The position numbers and the translations under genes were made by a program. 56,980 nt of DNA from positions 1-56,980 of the forward strand of contig JAZOBE010000046.1 in NCBI GenBank assembly GCA_045595785.1. Direction: 5' to 3'. Shown one piece after another: positions 16,691 to 24,388 of this stretch. The notes under the pieces were generated by a model. It saw only the letters and a program-made list of their open reading frames with translations. It searched no databases and was not told the DNA's origin. This DNA comes from SFLA01 sp045595785 (GTDB taxonomy: Bacteria; Bacillota; Clostridia; Oscillospirales; CAG-382). Numbering within the stretch: position 1 is the stretch's first letter; each line of letters begins with the position of its first letter.

Positions 16691-18019
16691 ATGGCAGGAT
16701 ATAATACTACCGAGATACTTCTTCGAGAAGAGGCGGACCAGCTATACGAAGAAGGCAAGCAAATAGATATAGCTTGCGTAAACCAAGAAATAACAGCTTG
16801 CGGCGGCGATATTGAAAAGTTAAAGTCGCTGTATGCAAAAATGTGTTCTCTCCCTCAAAGAGAGGGTTATCCATACGTTGAGCCCGATGAATATGAGGAT
16901 ATCCTTCGGGAAAGCGGTTGCTCCCTTGTCGATGATTATACACATATTCCTTTTGAATTTTTCCACGGCGCGTGGCTTGGAAGATGTATCGGCTGTGCCA
17001 TGGGTCAGCCTGTTGAAGGTTGGAAAAGTGCTGATATCATCAACTGGATAAAAGGGGCAGGCACATATCCTGCCCGTTATTATATTCCCACAGTAAGCGG
17101 AGAAAAGCGTAATGACGGCGCGGCAACATCCGAGCATATAAAGGGCATGCCCCTTGATGATGATACCCGTTTCACCGTTATCGCATACAAGCTTATGGAA
17201 AGCAAGGGCTATTCCTATGATTCATATGACGTGGGAAGTCATTGGGCGTATACTCTGCCAATACGGTATATCTGTACGGCGGAGACTCAGGCGTATCTCA
17301 ACTTTGTTTCCGTTGATGATTTCGGACCTTGGGGCAGACCGGCGGATGCACTTGAAAAGCTGAAAGCGGCAAAGGTAAACACTTATATGAATCCTTACCG
17401 TGAGTTTATCGGCGCTCAGATCCGTGTGGACGGATATGCTTATGCCGCCGCAGGAATGCCCCGACTTGCCGCAAAGCTTGCTTATGAGGATGCTTTCTTT
17501 TCTCACGTTAAAAACGGCGTTTACGGCGCAATGTTCTTTTCCGCCCTTATAAGCGCGGCATTTACCCAAAAGGATATTGACAAGTGCTTTGATACGGCAC
17601 TTTCTGTCGTTCCCCAAAAGAGCCGTTTTTACGAGGAAGCTCTTAACGCCCGCAATATAGCGAAAAATGCTTGCTCAAGAGAAGAATTAATAGAAAAACT
17701 GGTTAAAAACGCTTCCCGTTATAATTGGGTGCATACTCTTAATAACGCGGCAATATGTATCGGCGCAATTCTTTGGGCAAAAGGCGATTTTGCAGAGGCA
17801 GTTTCGGTTGCTGTTGAATGCGGTTATGATACGGATTGCAACGGTGCTACGGTGGGCTCGTTTATGGGTGCGCTGTTGGGCGAAAGCGGGATTCCCGAAT
17901 ATCTCAAAAATCCTATTAACGATACCTTCAGCGTAGGCATCTCGCCATACGATAACTATTCCATCCGCCGCTTTGCCGAACAATGTATGGAGTTAAGAAC
18001 AAAGCTTAATATCAAATAA
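16691..18019 (+). CDS. ADP-ribosylglycohydrolase-family enzyme
   Basis: This 442-residue protein belongs to the DraG/ARH fold, which cleaves ADP-ribose-type N- or O-glycosidic bonds with two metal ions. GRCIGCAMGQPVEGW (about residue 97), GMPLDDDTRFT, with its Asp triplet (about 155), and the C-terminal CGYDTDCNGATVGSFMGALLG supply the metal-binding Asp residues. It is longer than simple DraG proteins by an N-terminal helical extension of about 90 residues. Neighbours are the small unknown protein just upstream and, divergently, a sugar-type ABC importer, so a role in catabolism of imported nucleosides or ADP-ribosyl compounds is possible. No ADP-ribosyltransferase is nearby. Confidence 0.85.
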   Translation: MAGYNTTEILLREEADQLYEEGKQIDIACVNQEITACGGDIEKLKSLYAKMCSLPQREGYPYVEPDEYEDILRESGCSLVDDYTHIPFEFFHGAWLGRCIGCAMGQPVEGWKSADIINWIKGAGTYPARYYIPTVSGEKRNDGAATSEHIKGMPLDDDTRFTVIAYKLMESKGYSYDSYDVGSHWAYTLPIRYICTAETQAYLNFVSVDDFGPWGRPADALEKLKAAKVNTYMNPYREFIGAQIRVDGYAYAAAGMPRLAAKLAYEDAFFSHVKNGVYGAMFFSALISAAFTQKDIDKCFDTALSVVPQKSRFYEEALNARNIAKNACSREELIEKLVKNASRYNWVHTLNNAAICIGAILWAKGDFAEAVSVAVECGYDTDCNGATVGSFMGALLGESGIPEYLKNPINDTFSVGISPYDNYSIRRFAEQCMELRTKLNIK

Positions 18020-18020
18020 C

Positions 18021-18050
18021 AAAAAATCCCGTGTTTAACGGGATTTTTTT
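18021..18050. terminator. bidirectional terminator, overlaps the decarboxylase stop
   Basis: AAAAATCCCGT and ACGGGATTTTT form the stem around GTTTA, with a T run on the right and an A run on the left. The minus-strand gene ends inside it at 18035. Confidence 0.88.
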
Positions 18051-19354
18051 ACTACTTCAATATATTGTGTTCCATATTGCTCAAACAGCTTTACGGCAGA
18101 TTCTGTTATTATTTCGCCGCTTATGACTATTGGTATTGCAGGCGGACAGGATACCGTGGGGCAGGCGCATATCAGTCCCACCGAGTCCTTTACGGAAACG
18201 GTTTCCTTCTCTGCCAGCATTGCTTCTCTTACCGACATTTGTCTTTCTCCCTTGGGAGAAAAATCGGTGTCCGGTTTAGTAATACTCTCTTTGTCCGGCA
18301 GGGAAGTAAGCAGGTCTGTAACAGCGTTTATCTCTGCTTCCGTATTTTCCGGAGTTATCATCAGCACCGTGTATGCAAAGGATGAAAACTCGGGATATAC
18401 ATTATGCTGTATAAGTATTTTTTCAATATCCTTTCCCGTATATCCTTTTTTTAGCGGAGAAAGGGTTATTTTTGTTTTTTCGCTTCCTATCAGCTCATAT
18501 TCTGCGTGCAAAAGTACGGTTTTGGCTTTCTCCACCGCTTTTACCGTGTTTTCCAGCTTGTCTCTGTAACCGTCCGCAAGGTAAGCGTTGCATCTGTCAA
18601 GGGACGCCAGTATCAGATACGAAGGGCTTGTGGATGCAAAAAGGCTTAACGCGCTTTCGGCGTTTTCGGCAAATCCTTTTCCGCTTTCGCTTATATGCAA
18701 ATACGCACCGCCGGTAAGCACGGGCAGAGTCTTGTGCGCGGAATCACAGCACATATCCGCACCCAGATGTATAGGATGCTCGCTTTCCCTGAGAAAAGCG
18801 GTGTACGCACCGTGAGCATTGTCCACCAACAGCGGAACTCCGTATTTACGGCACACCTTGGATATTGCAGGAATATCTGCCTGATTGCCCAGATAATCGG
18901 GGGTAGTGATATATACCGCGCAAGGCAGAGAAGCTTCAAGCCTTTCTTCAACCTGACTCACCGTAATATCGCAAGCGCAAATATCCGTAAAGCTTTTTGG
19001 ATATATCCACTCAGGCGTTATGTCCAGCAGAGCACAGCCGTATATGAACGCCTTGTGTGCGTTTCGCGAAGCTAAAACTACCTTGTTTTCCTTGCCTGCG
19101 GTAACAAGCGCAAGCATGGCCTTTATGGCAAGGGTAGACCCCTCAGCCGAATAAAAGGTATCATAGCTACCGAATAAACGGGATGCGTTTTTTCGGCTTT
19201 CTTTAATAATTCCCGTTGCATCGTACAGCACGTCCGCACCGCGTATTTCGGTTATATCAAAGGGATATTCTTTTCCCTTGTGACCCGGCATGTGCATTCT
19301 TATGGGAGATGAGTCTGCGTAGTCCTTGACAAAATCCCATACAGGTGTTTTCAT
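18035..19354 (-). CDS. Orn/Lys/Arg decarboxylase-family PLP enzyme, short form
   Basis: A 439-residue fold-type-I PLP enzyme of the Orn/Lys/Arg decarboxylase family. The start TPVWDFVKDYADSSPIRMHMPGHKG is the usual opening of the short clostridial forms, which lack the N-terminal wing domain. The PLP lysine is K208 in DSAHKTLPVLTGG, and the Asp of LLVDNAHGAY holds the pyridine nitrogen. Substrate (lysine, arginine or ornithine) cannot be determined. It starts one base after the SCIFF maturase stop, so it is the third gene of that operon; whether that is functional or only positional is not known. Confidence 0.85.
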   Translation of the reverse strand: MKTPVWDFVKDYADSSPIRMHMPGHKGKEYPFDITEIRGADVLYDATGIIKESRKNASRLFGSYDTFYSAEGSTLAIKAMLALVTAGKENKVVLASRNAHKAFIYGCALLDITPEWIYPKSFTDICACDITVSQVEERLEASLPCAVYITTPDYLGNQADIPAISKVCRKYGVPLLVDNAHGAYTAFLRESEHPIHLGADMCCDSAHKTLPVLTGGAYLHISESGKGFAENAESALSLFASTSPSYLILASLDRCNAYLADGYRDKLENTVKAVEKAKTVLLHAEYELIGSEKTKITLSPLKKGYTGKDIEKILIQHNVYPEFSSFAYTVLMITPENTEAEINAVTDLLTSLPDKESITKPDTDFSPKGERQMSVREAMLAEKETVSVKDSVGLICACPTVSCPPAIPIVISGEIITESAVKLFEQYGTQYIEVVKKSR

Positions 19355-19355
19355 T

Positions 19356-20720
19356 TTACTCTTCCGATTCCGCGACCTGCATCATAACCGCACATTCAAT
19401 ACGCTTTTTGAACAGCTCGCATCCGTATTTGTATACGCCGTTAATGCTTCCTGTTGCGTGGTAAGCGTTGGCGGCACATCCGCCGGAGCAATAAAGTCTT
19501 GCCCAGCATTCCTTACATTCTTCTCTTGCGTAAGCGTTGCACTTACGGAACCCGTCCTGAATCTCGGTGTTTTTCACACCGTTCCAAATATCGCCCAGAC
19601 TGTATTTGGGATCACCTACAAACTGGTGGCAGGGGAACAGCTCACCCCAAGGGGTAACTGCCATATATTCCGTACCGCTTCCGCATCCGGTAATGCGCTT
19701 GTATATGCAGGGACCGTTTTTAAGGTCAAGCATATAGTGGTAGAAGGTAAAGGGTCTGCCTTCCTTCTTGCGCTTTATCATTTCCTTTGCAAGTATCTCG
19801 TACTGCTCTTTTACCTTAGGCAGATCCTCCTCGGTAAGTGCGCAGGGATCATCGGGTGCGCAAACCACTGGCTCCATACTGAGTTCGGTAAATCCCAGGT
19901 CTGCCATATGGAAAATATCCTCGGTAAAATCTACGTTGTGGTGGGTAAAGGTACCGCGCATATAATAATCCTTGTGGTTTCTCATTTCCACAAGACGCTT
20001 GAATTTGGGAACTATCTTTTCATAGCTGCCTTTTCCCGCATAATCCACACGGAATCTGTCATGCACACACTTGCGTCCGTCAAGACTGAGCACCACGTTG
20101 CTCATTTCCTTGTTAAGAAAATCAATTATCTCGTCATCTATCAGCACGCCATTAGTGGTAAGGGTAAAGCGGAAGTTCTTGTTGTGCTCCTTCTCAACGC
20201 TTCTTGCATACGCAACAAGCTGCTTGACCACGTCCCAATTCATAAGAGGCTCGCCGCCGAAGAAGTCTACTTCAAGATTTCTTCTGGTTCCGGAATTGGC
20301 AATAAGAAAATCAAACGCCTGCTTGCCTACCTCAAAGGTCATAAGCGCTCTGTCGCCCTGATATTTGCCCTGGCTTGCAAAGCAGTAAGAACAGTTGAGA
20401 TTACAGGTGTGGGCAACGTGGAGACAAAGGGCCTTGACTACGTTAACGTTGTTTTTGTATTCATAAGCAAGCGCCTCGTACTTGTCCTCGGAAAACAGCT
20501 TTCCCGCCTGCTCCAAGGCGCGCACGTCCTCAAGACATTCGGTTACGTCCGCATCGGTAATACCCTCATACCGCGCGGTAATATCCGCAATTATCTCTTC
20601 TGCGGTGTTTGTTTTGTATTTTTCTATTATGTCGTAAGCCACATCGTCCACGGTATGTACAGAACCGCTGCAGGTATCCAGCACGATGTTGTATCCGTTT
20701 AATTTATACTGATGAACCAT
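19356..20720 (-). CDS. scfB: SCIFF radical-SAM maturase
   Basis: This 454-residue radical-SAM/SPASM enzyme installs thioether crosslinks in the SCIFF peptide encoded just upstream. The N-terminal MVHQYKLNGYNIVLD ... VHTVDDVAYD segment is the peptide-recognition region of the family. C106, C110 and C113 (CNLNCSYC) bind the SAM cluster. The cysteine-rich SPASM region in the last 130 residues (CGSGTEYMAVTPWGELFPC to CKECWARLYCSGGCAAN) binds auxiliary clusters. ATG 20720 is used: GGGGAGAAG precedes it, and a start at 20756 would lie inside the hairpin between the two genes. Confidence 0.95.
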   Translation of the reverse strand: MVHQYKLNGYNIVLDTCSGSVHTVDDVAYDIIEKYKTNTAEEIIADITARYEGITDADVTECLEDVRALEQAGKLFSEDKYEALAYEYKNNVNVVKALCLHVAHTCNLNCSYCFASQGKYQGDRALMTFEVGKQAFDFLIANSGTRRNLEVDFFGGEPLMNWDVVKQLVAYARSVEKEHNKNFRFTLTTNGVLIDDEIIDFLNKEMSNVVLSLDGRKCVHDRFRVDYAGKGSYEKIVPKFKRLVEMRNHKDYYMRGTFTHHNVDFTEDIFHMADLGFTELSMEPVVCAPDDPCALTEEDLPKVKEQYEILAKEMIKRKKEGRPFTFYHYMLDLKNGPCIYKRITGCGSGTEYMAVTPWGELFPCHQFVGDPKYSLGDIWNGVKNTEIQDGFRKCNAYAREECKECWARLYCSGGCAANAYHATGSINGVYKYGCELFKKRIECAVMMQVAESEE

Positions 20721-20744
20721 ACTTCTTCTCCCCGTATACAACAC

Positions 20745-20771
20745 AAACGCTGCCATTCTCAGGCAGCGTTT
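20745..20771 (-). other. intercistronic hairpin between scfA and scfB
   Basis: On the minus strand AAACGCTGCC (20771-20762) pairs perfectly with GGCAGCGTTT (20754-20745) around a 7-base loop. Only a short T-poor tail follows, so it looks like a partial terminator or processing stem that would leave more peptide mRNA than enzyme mRNA. Confidence 0.7.
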
Positions 20772-20789
20772 ATGAAAACGTACTAAAAC

Positions 20790-20936
20790 TTATTTCTTGG
20801 TGTTTTCGCACTTCTGGTTAGCAACGCCGCAAGAGGTCTTGCAAGCGGACTGGCAAGAAGTCTGGCATTCGCCGCAGCCGCCGTTCTTAACGGTTTCGGT
20901 AATGTTCTTGGTTTCGATAGTCTTGATTCTGCTCAT
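20790..20936 (-). CDS. scfA: SCIFF six-cysteine ranthipeptide precursor
   Basis: This 48-codon gene encodes a peptide beginning MSRIKTIETKNITETVKNGG and carrying six cysteines at 21, 24, 28, 32, 36 and 43, the SCIFF pattern ('six cysteines in forty-five') nearly universal in Clostridia. The first 20 residues are the leader recognised by the maturase. The spacing CxxCxxxCxxxCxxxC is the core in which each Cys sulfur is joined to a downstream residue. AGGAGGAG lies 8 bases before the ATG, and a strong promoter is at 20977-21005. Peptides of this family have been linked to quorum sensing and metabolic control, not to antibacterial killing. Confidence 0.96.
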   Translation of the reverse strand: MSRIKTIETKNITETVKNGGCGECQTSCQSACKTSCGVANQKCENTKK

Positions 20937-20976
20937 TGATAAGCTCCTCCTATAATATAACTTCTATACGTTACTG

Positions 20977-21005
20977 ATTTTAACACAACATTCCGTTTAT
21001 GTCAA
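20977..21005 (-). promoter_or_regulatory. promoter of the SCIFF operon
   Basis: On the minus strand, consensus TTGACA (21005-21000) and TAAAAT (20982-20977) are 17 bases apart. It is among the best promoters in the window, in keeping with a highly expressed short peptide gene. Confidence 0.85.
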
Positions 21006-21013
21006 CAATATTT

Positions 21014-22003
21014 TTATTTATCTTTTGCGAAGTTCCAAGAGGAAACGCACATTTCCTCCAAGGTTTTGTCAGCCTTCCAGTCAAGCTCGGTCTCTGCCGC
21101 CGACGGGTCGGAATAGCAGGTGGCAATATCACCGGGCCTGCGGGGGCAATCAAGAGTCTTTATCTTTATTCCGCTTGCCTTCTCAAAAGCATTTATAATA
21201 TCCAGAACCGAATATCCCGTACCGGTTCCAAGATTATACGCCTTTGCGCCTGCCTTCATTGCGCGCAGCGCCTTTATATGTCCTTCCGCAAGGTCAACAA
21301 CGTGTATATAATCTCTTACACCCGTTCCGTCGGGAGTGGGGTAATCCTTGCCGAATACGGTAATGGCGTCCGCCTCACCCTTTGCCACACGGATTATTCT
21401 GGGCATAAGGTTGTTGGGAATACCGTTGGGCTTTTCACCGATAAGACCGCTTTCGTGTGCGCCGATAGGGTTGAAATATCTCAGCAATACTGCGGAAAAT
21501 TCAGGGTCGGACACGCACACGTCACGAAGAATAAGCTCAACCATATACTTTGTGTTTCCGTAAGGATTGGTGGGATGCAAGGAGCAATCCTCGGTAATAG
21601 GCACTCTGTCAGGATCACCGTATACGGTGGCAGAGGATGAGAATACTATCTTCTTTACTCCGTGCGCCAACATTACGTCAACCAAATTCACGGTGCCGCC
21701 AACGTTGTTATCATAGTACATAAGCGGCTTTGCCACAGATTCGCCTACAGCCTTAAGACCTGCAAAATGTATTACCGCCTCAATATCGTTTTCACCGAAA
21801 ATCTTTTCCAGACCTTCTCTGTCTCTTATATCGCAGTTATAAAAAACAGGCTTTACTCCGGTGATTTTTTCAATACTGTCAATAGCGCTTATATCGGAAT
21901 TATATAAATTATCTACGATAACCGCTTCATAACCGTTTTTAATTAATTCAACTACGGTATGGGATCCAATATATCCGCATCCGCCTGTTACTAAAATTGC
22001 CAT
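21014..22003 (-). CDS. galE: UDP-glucose 4-epimerase
   Basis: The enzyme interconverts UDP-glucose and UDP-galactose and is 329 residues long, standard for GalE. It opens with the NAD-binding loop ILVTGGCGYIGSHT. The catalytic pair is the Ser/Thr of FSSSATVYGDP and the Tyr/Lys of PYGNTKYMVE. The C-terminal LDCPRRPGDIATCYSDP is the substrate-binding part. ATG 22003 is chosen for its 12-base distance from GGGAG; ATG 22012 lies only three bases from it. It has its own promoter at 22028-22055 and no operon partner. Confidence 0.95.
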   Translation of the reverse strand: MAILVTGGCGYIGSHTVVELIKNGYEAVIVDNLYNSDISAIDSIEKITGVKPVFYNCDIRDREGLEKIFGENDIEAVIHFAGLKAVGESVAKPLMYYDNNVGGTVNLVDVMLAHGVKKIVFSSSATVYGDPDRVPITEDCSLHPTNPYGNTKYMVELILRDVCVSDPEFSAVLLRYFNPIGAHESGLIGEKPNGIPNNLMPRIIRVAKGEADAITVFGKDYPTPDGTGVRDYIHVVDLAEGHIKALRAMKAGAKAYNLGTGTGYSVLDIINAFEKASGIKIKTLDCPRRPGDIATCYSDPSAAETELDWKADKTLEEMCVSSWNFAKDK

Positions 22004-22027
22004 TTTCAACATCATCTCCCAAAATGT

Positions 22028-22055
22028 AGTATAACATATTTTTTTCGTTTTGCAA
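22028..22055 (-). promoter_or_regulatory. promoter of galE
   Basis: On the minus strand TTGCAA (22055-22050) and TATACT (22033-22028) are separated by 16 bases. Confidence 0.6.
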
Positions 22056-22127
22056 GGGGAGTTTTGCGTTTGTACTTTTTTTATTTTTCCTTTCATATAG
22101 TGTACAAAAAGGGAAAAGGGGAACAGT

Positions 22128-22400
22128 ATGGAAACAGATATCCATCTCCGCTCGCGGGAAATAGGGGAATACATAGTTAAGACGGGGTGTACTGTCCGTG
22201 CGGCGGCGCAAAGATTCGGAATAAGCAAAAGCACGGTGCACAAGGATGTAAGCGCAAGATTAAGAAAAAACGACCCTGTTTTATATACTGACGTAAGCAA
22301 GGTGTTTGAGAAAAACCGTCTTGAACGGCATATCCGAGGCGGAGCGGCAACAAGACGGAAATATCTTGAAACAAAACAGTTGACAAAAACAGCCGAATAA
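22128..22400 (+). CDS. spoIIID: sporulation transcription factor SpoIIID
   Basis: At 90 residues this matches SpoIIID in length and sequence: residues 6-14 RSREIGEYI, then VRAAAQRFGISKSTVHKDVSARL as the helix-turn-helix, and the basic C-terminus RHIRGGAATRRKY. In sporulating Firmicutes it modulates mother-cell gene expression under sigma-E. Its presence indicates that the organism descends from, or is, a spore former. Upstream, CATATAGT at 22094-22101 is only loosely like a sigma-E -10 box and has no matching -35. The ribokinase promoter overlaps its last codons. Confidence 0.95.
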   Translation: METDIHLRSREIGEYIVKTGCTVRAAAQRFGISKSTVHKDVSARLRKNDPVLYTDVSKVFEKNRLERHIRGGAATRRKYLETKQLTKTAE

Positions 22401-22408
22401 TGTAAAAT
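22380..22408 (+). promoter_or_regulatory. promoter of the ribokinase-type gene
   Basis: TTGACA (22380-22385) and TAAAAT (22403-22408) have 17-base spacing. The -35 lies within the last codons of spoIIID. Confidence 0.75.
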
Positions 22409-22445
22409 AAACGTGATAAAATGCAGAAAAGAGGTTGGTTTTTGT

Positions 22446-23384
22446 ATGGCAAGCAAGCGTTTACTTACAGTAGGTACCGCAAATATTGATTTTCTTGTAA
22501 AAACGCCTTACGTGCCTTCCCGCGGAGAGACTATGATAAGTGAAGGCGAGTATGCTTACGTCCCCGGCGGAAAAGGCGCAAACGCCGCTGTCGCCGCTGC
22601 ACGGTTGGGTAGCGAGGTAGTGTTCTGCACCCGTGTGGGCGATGATGCTTACGGAGACCGATTACTTCGTATTTATGCGGAAAACAACGTGGATTCCCGT
22701 TATATAAAGGTGGACCGTGCCGAACAGACGGGACTTGCTATCGTTATGCTGGAAAAAACGGGAGATAACCGCATAATCGTGTTCCCCGGCGCAAACAGAA
22801 ATATTAACGATACAGATATCGAGAACTCTTTTTTAAGCTATCCGGACGGTGTGCTTACCCAGTTCGAGTGCGGTGAAAAGCAGGTCATTACCACAGCGAG
22901 GCTGGCGGCTGATGAGAATCTGCCTCTGTTTATAGACGCAGGTCCCGCCATTCCCGATTTTCCTCTTTCCAAGCTGCAACAGGTAGAGGTTTTCTCTCCC
23001 AACGAGACCGAGACTGCGGTGCTTACGGGTATCCGTCCCAACACGCCTGATGATTGTCTCCGTGCCGCTATCCAGCTTTCCAACAAGGTGGATATTAAAT
23101 ACGTGGTACTTAAGCTGGGTGAAAGAGGCGCATTTATCTATGACGGAAAGTATTGCGATATTGTCGAAGGATATGAAGTAGACGCTGTTGATACCACCGC
23201 CGCAGGAGATGCATTTACCGCCGCCCTTGCAGTTGAGTATATGCGTTCGGGTGATATTTACCGTGCAGTTAAATACGGTAACGCAGTCGGCGCTTTGACT
23301 ACCACTAAGGTAGGCGCGCTTAGCTCGCTTCCAAAGGAAGCGGAGGTAAGACAGTTTATGTCGGACCATTTGTTGAAAGGATAA
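22446..23384 (+). CDS. rbsK: PfkB-family sugar kinase, ribokinase type
   Basis: This 312-residue cytoplasmic kinase phosphorylates a sugar such as ribose at the terminal hydroxyl. The N-terminal YVPGGKGANAAVAAARLG and the C-terminal VDTTAAGDAFTAALAVEYM, with its catalytic Asp and anion hole, are the two PfkB signatures. ATG 22446 is chosen over ATG 22413 because AGAGG lies between them. No ribose transporter or other pathway gene is next to it, so the precise substrate is inferred from overall similarity. Monocistronic, ending at the hairpin 23388-23413. Confidence 0.85.
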   Translation: MASKRLLTVGTANIDFLVKTPYVPSRGETMISEGEYAYVPGGKGANAAVAAARLGSEVVFCTRVGDDAYGDRLLRIYAENNVDSRYIKVDRAEQTGLAIVMLEKTGDNRIIVFPGANRNINDTDIENSFLSYPDGVLTQFECGEKQVITTARLAADENLPLFIDAGPAIPDFPLSKLQQVEVFSPNETETAVLTGIRPNTPDDCLRAAIQLSNKVDIKYVVLKLGERGAFIYDGKYCDIVEGYEVDAVDTTAAGDAFTAALAVEYMRSGDIYRAVKYGNAVGALTTTKVGALSSLPKEAEVRQFMSDHLLKG

Positions 23385-23387
23385 AAT

Positions 23388-23414
23388 AAAAGCCGGATGT
23401 TCTCCGGCTTTTTC
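23388..23414. terminator. bidirectional terminator
   Basis: AAAAGCCGGA and TCCGGCTTTT form the stem around TGTTC, with a T run on the right. It separates the convergent kinase and Cys-rich genes. Confidence 0.88.
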
Positions 23415-23418
23415 TTTG

Positions 23419-24267
23419 CTATTTTTTGTTACATCCGTTGCCGCAGCCGCTGTTTGTATTACAGCAGCTCATATTGTTGGGGTCGCTTACCGGCATAAAT
23501 GAATCGCAGGGGAAGCACATTTTTTCAAACACGCTGCAGGGATCGCTTCCGCCGGAAACGGGGGTAGAGTCTCTTTCGGGCAATACCAGCTGTGCGGCGG
23601 GAATCATAATCTGAACCTGGCGCTCCATACGGATGACCGAGAACACGCCCAATGAAACGTAAACGTTCTGAGTGCCGATACCCTCCTTGAAGCAGCCGTT
23701 AAACCGCTGGCGCAGGGTTTCGGGAATACAATCGCAGGTCATACAGCAATTACCGAAGGGACGGCATTTTTCCACCAGCTTGGTATCAAGGCTGACGGGA
23801 TGCGCCACCTCAACCACTACTGTGGGAAGCGCACACTGGGTATTACAGCCCAGACACTGGGGAACAGCACAAAAATCGTTGTTGGCAGAGTCGGACGTAA
23901 ACACAGCCACATCCTTTTCGCTGCCGAAAAGAATTATCTTTTTATCGTATGCGGCAAGACCTTCAACTTCTACCGATCTGCCGTTGCATACGCATACTTC
24001 CAGCTTAACGCAGAAGTAATATCTTACCGTAACGTGGTAAAATCCGCAGTTAAAGGGAATATCCTCAACCGTAATACTTGTGGAGACAACGTCCACGCAC
24101 TTTGTTCTTACTGCCGTTGCATGATCTATAACGTCCTGCGCGGTATCGGTAAACTGAACCTTAAGGTCTTCAAGGCAATCCTTATCCCGCGCAGAATCAA
24201 ATATTCTGTTAACGCTGACACAGACCTGCTCGGTAGGTCTGCTGCAGGAATTGTTTCTGTCAATCAT
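23419..24267 (-). CDS. conserved Cys-rich protein, possibly spore-associated
   Basis: A 282-residue protein with about 25 cysteines and no signal peptide. The first half has CVSVNRIFDSARDKDCLEDLKVQF and VEDIPFNCGFYHVTVRYYF, a pattern I know from uncharacterised proteins of spore-forming Clostridia. The second half is studded with Cys pairs (CGNCC-like stretches around CRPFGNCCMTCDC) and ends in CCNTNSGCGNGCNKK. The composition suggests a crosslinked or metal-rich structural protein, for example of the spore surface, but this is inference. ATG 24267 is used because AGGAGG stands 7 bases before it. Confidence 0.7.
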   Translation of the reverse strand: MIDRNNSCSRPTEQVCVSVNRIFDSARDKDCLEDLKVQFTDTAQDVIDHATAVRTKCVDVVSTSITVEDIPFNCGFYHVTVRYYFCVKLEVCVCNGRSVEVEGLAAYDKKIILFGSEKDVAVFTSDSANNDFCAVPQCLGCNTQCALPTVVVEVAHPVSLDTKLVEKCRPFGNCCMTCDCIPETLRQRFNGCFKEGIGTQNVYVSLGVFSVIRMERQVQIMIPAAQLVLPERDSTPVSGGSDPCSVFEKMCFPCDSFMPVSDPNNMSCCNTNSGCGNGCNKK

Positions 24268-24337
24268 ATTTATCCTCCTGAAAATTTGAATATCTGTTAT
24301 CATATTATGCTTTTTCGAAAAAAGGGTTCCGAGAATA

Positions 24338-24366
24338 TTGAAAAAAGTGTCGGTTTGTGCTATCAT
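24338..24366 (+). promoter_or_regulatory. promoter of the giant lipoprotein gene
   Basis: TTGAAA (24338-24343) and TATCAT (24361-24366) are 17 bases apart. The leader is very short, as GGAGG comes at 24376-24380. Confidence 0.65.
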
Positions 24367-24388
24367 TTCTTCATCGGAGGTGTGTGAA

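Noticed and set aside
19326..20702. A 458-codon plus-strand frame opposite the SCIFF maturase
   Set aside because: It is antisense to a gene with clear radical-SAM motifs and has no family match or promoter.
24338..24388. Longer N-terminus for the giant lipoprotein
   Set aside because: The upstream start coincides with the -35 box and would put 17 residues before an otherwise perfect signal peptide.
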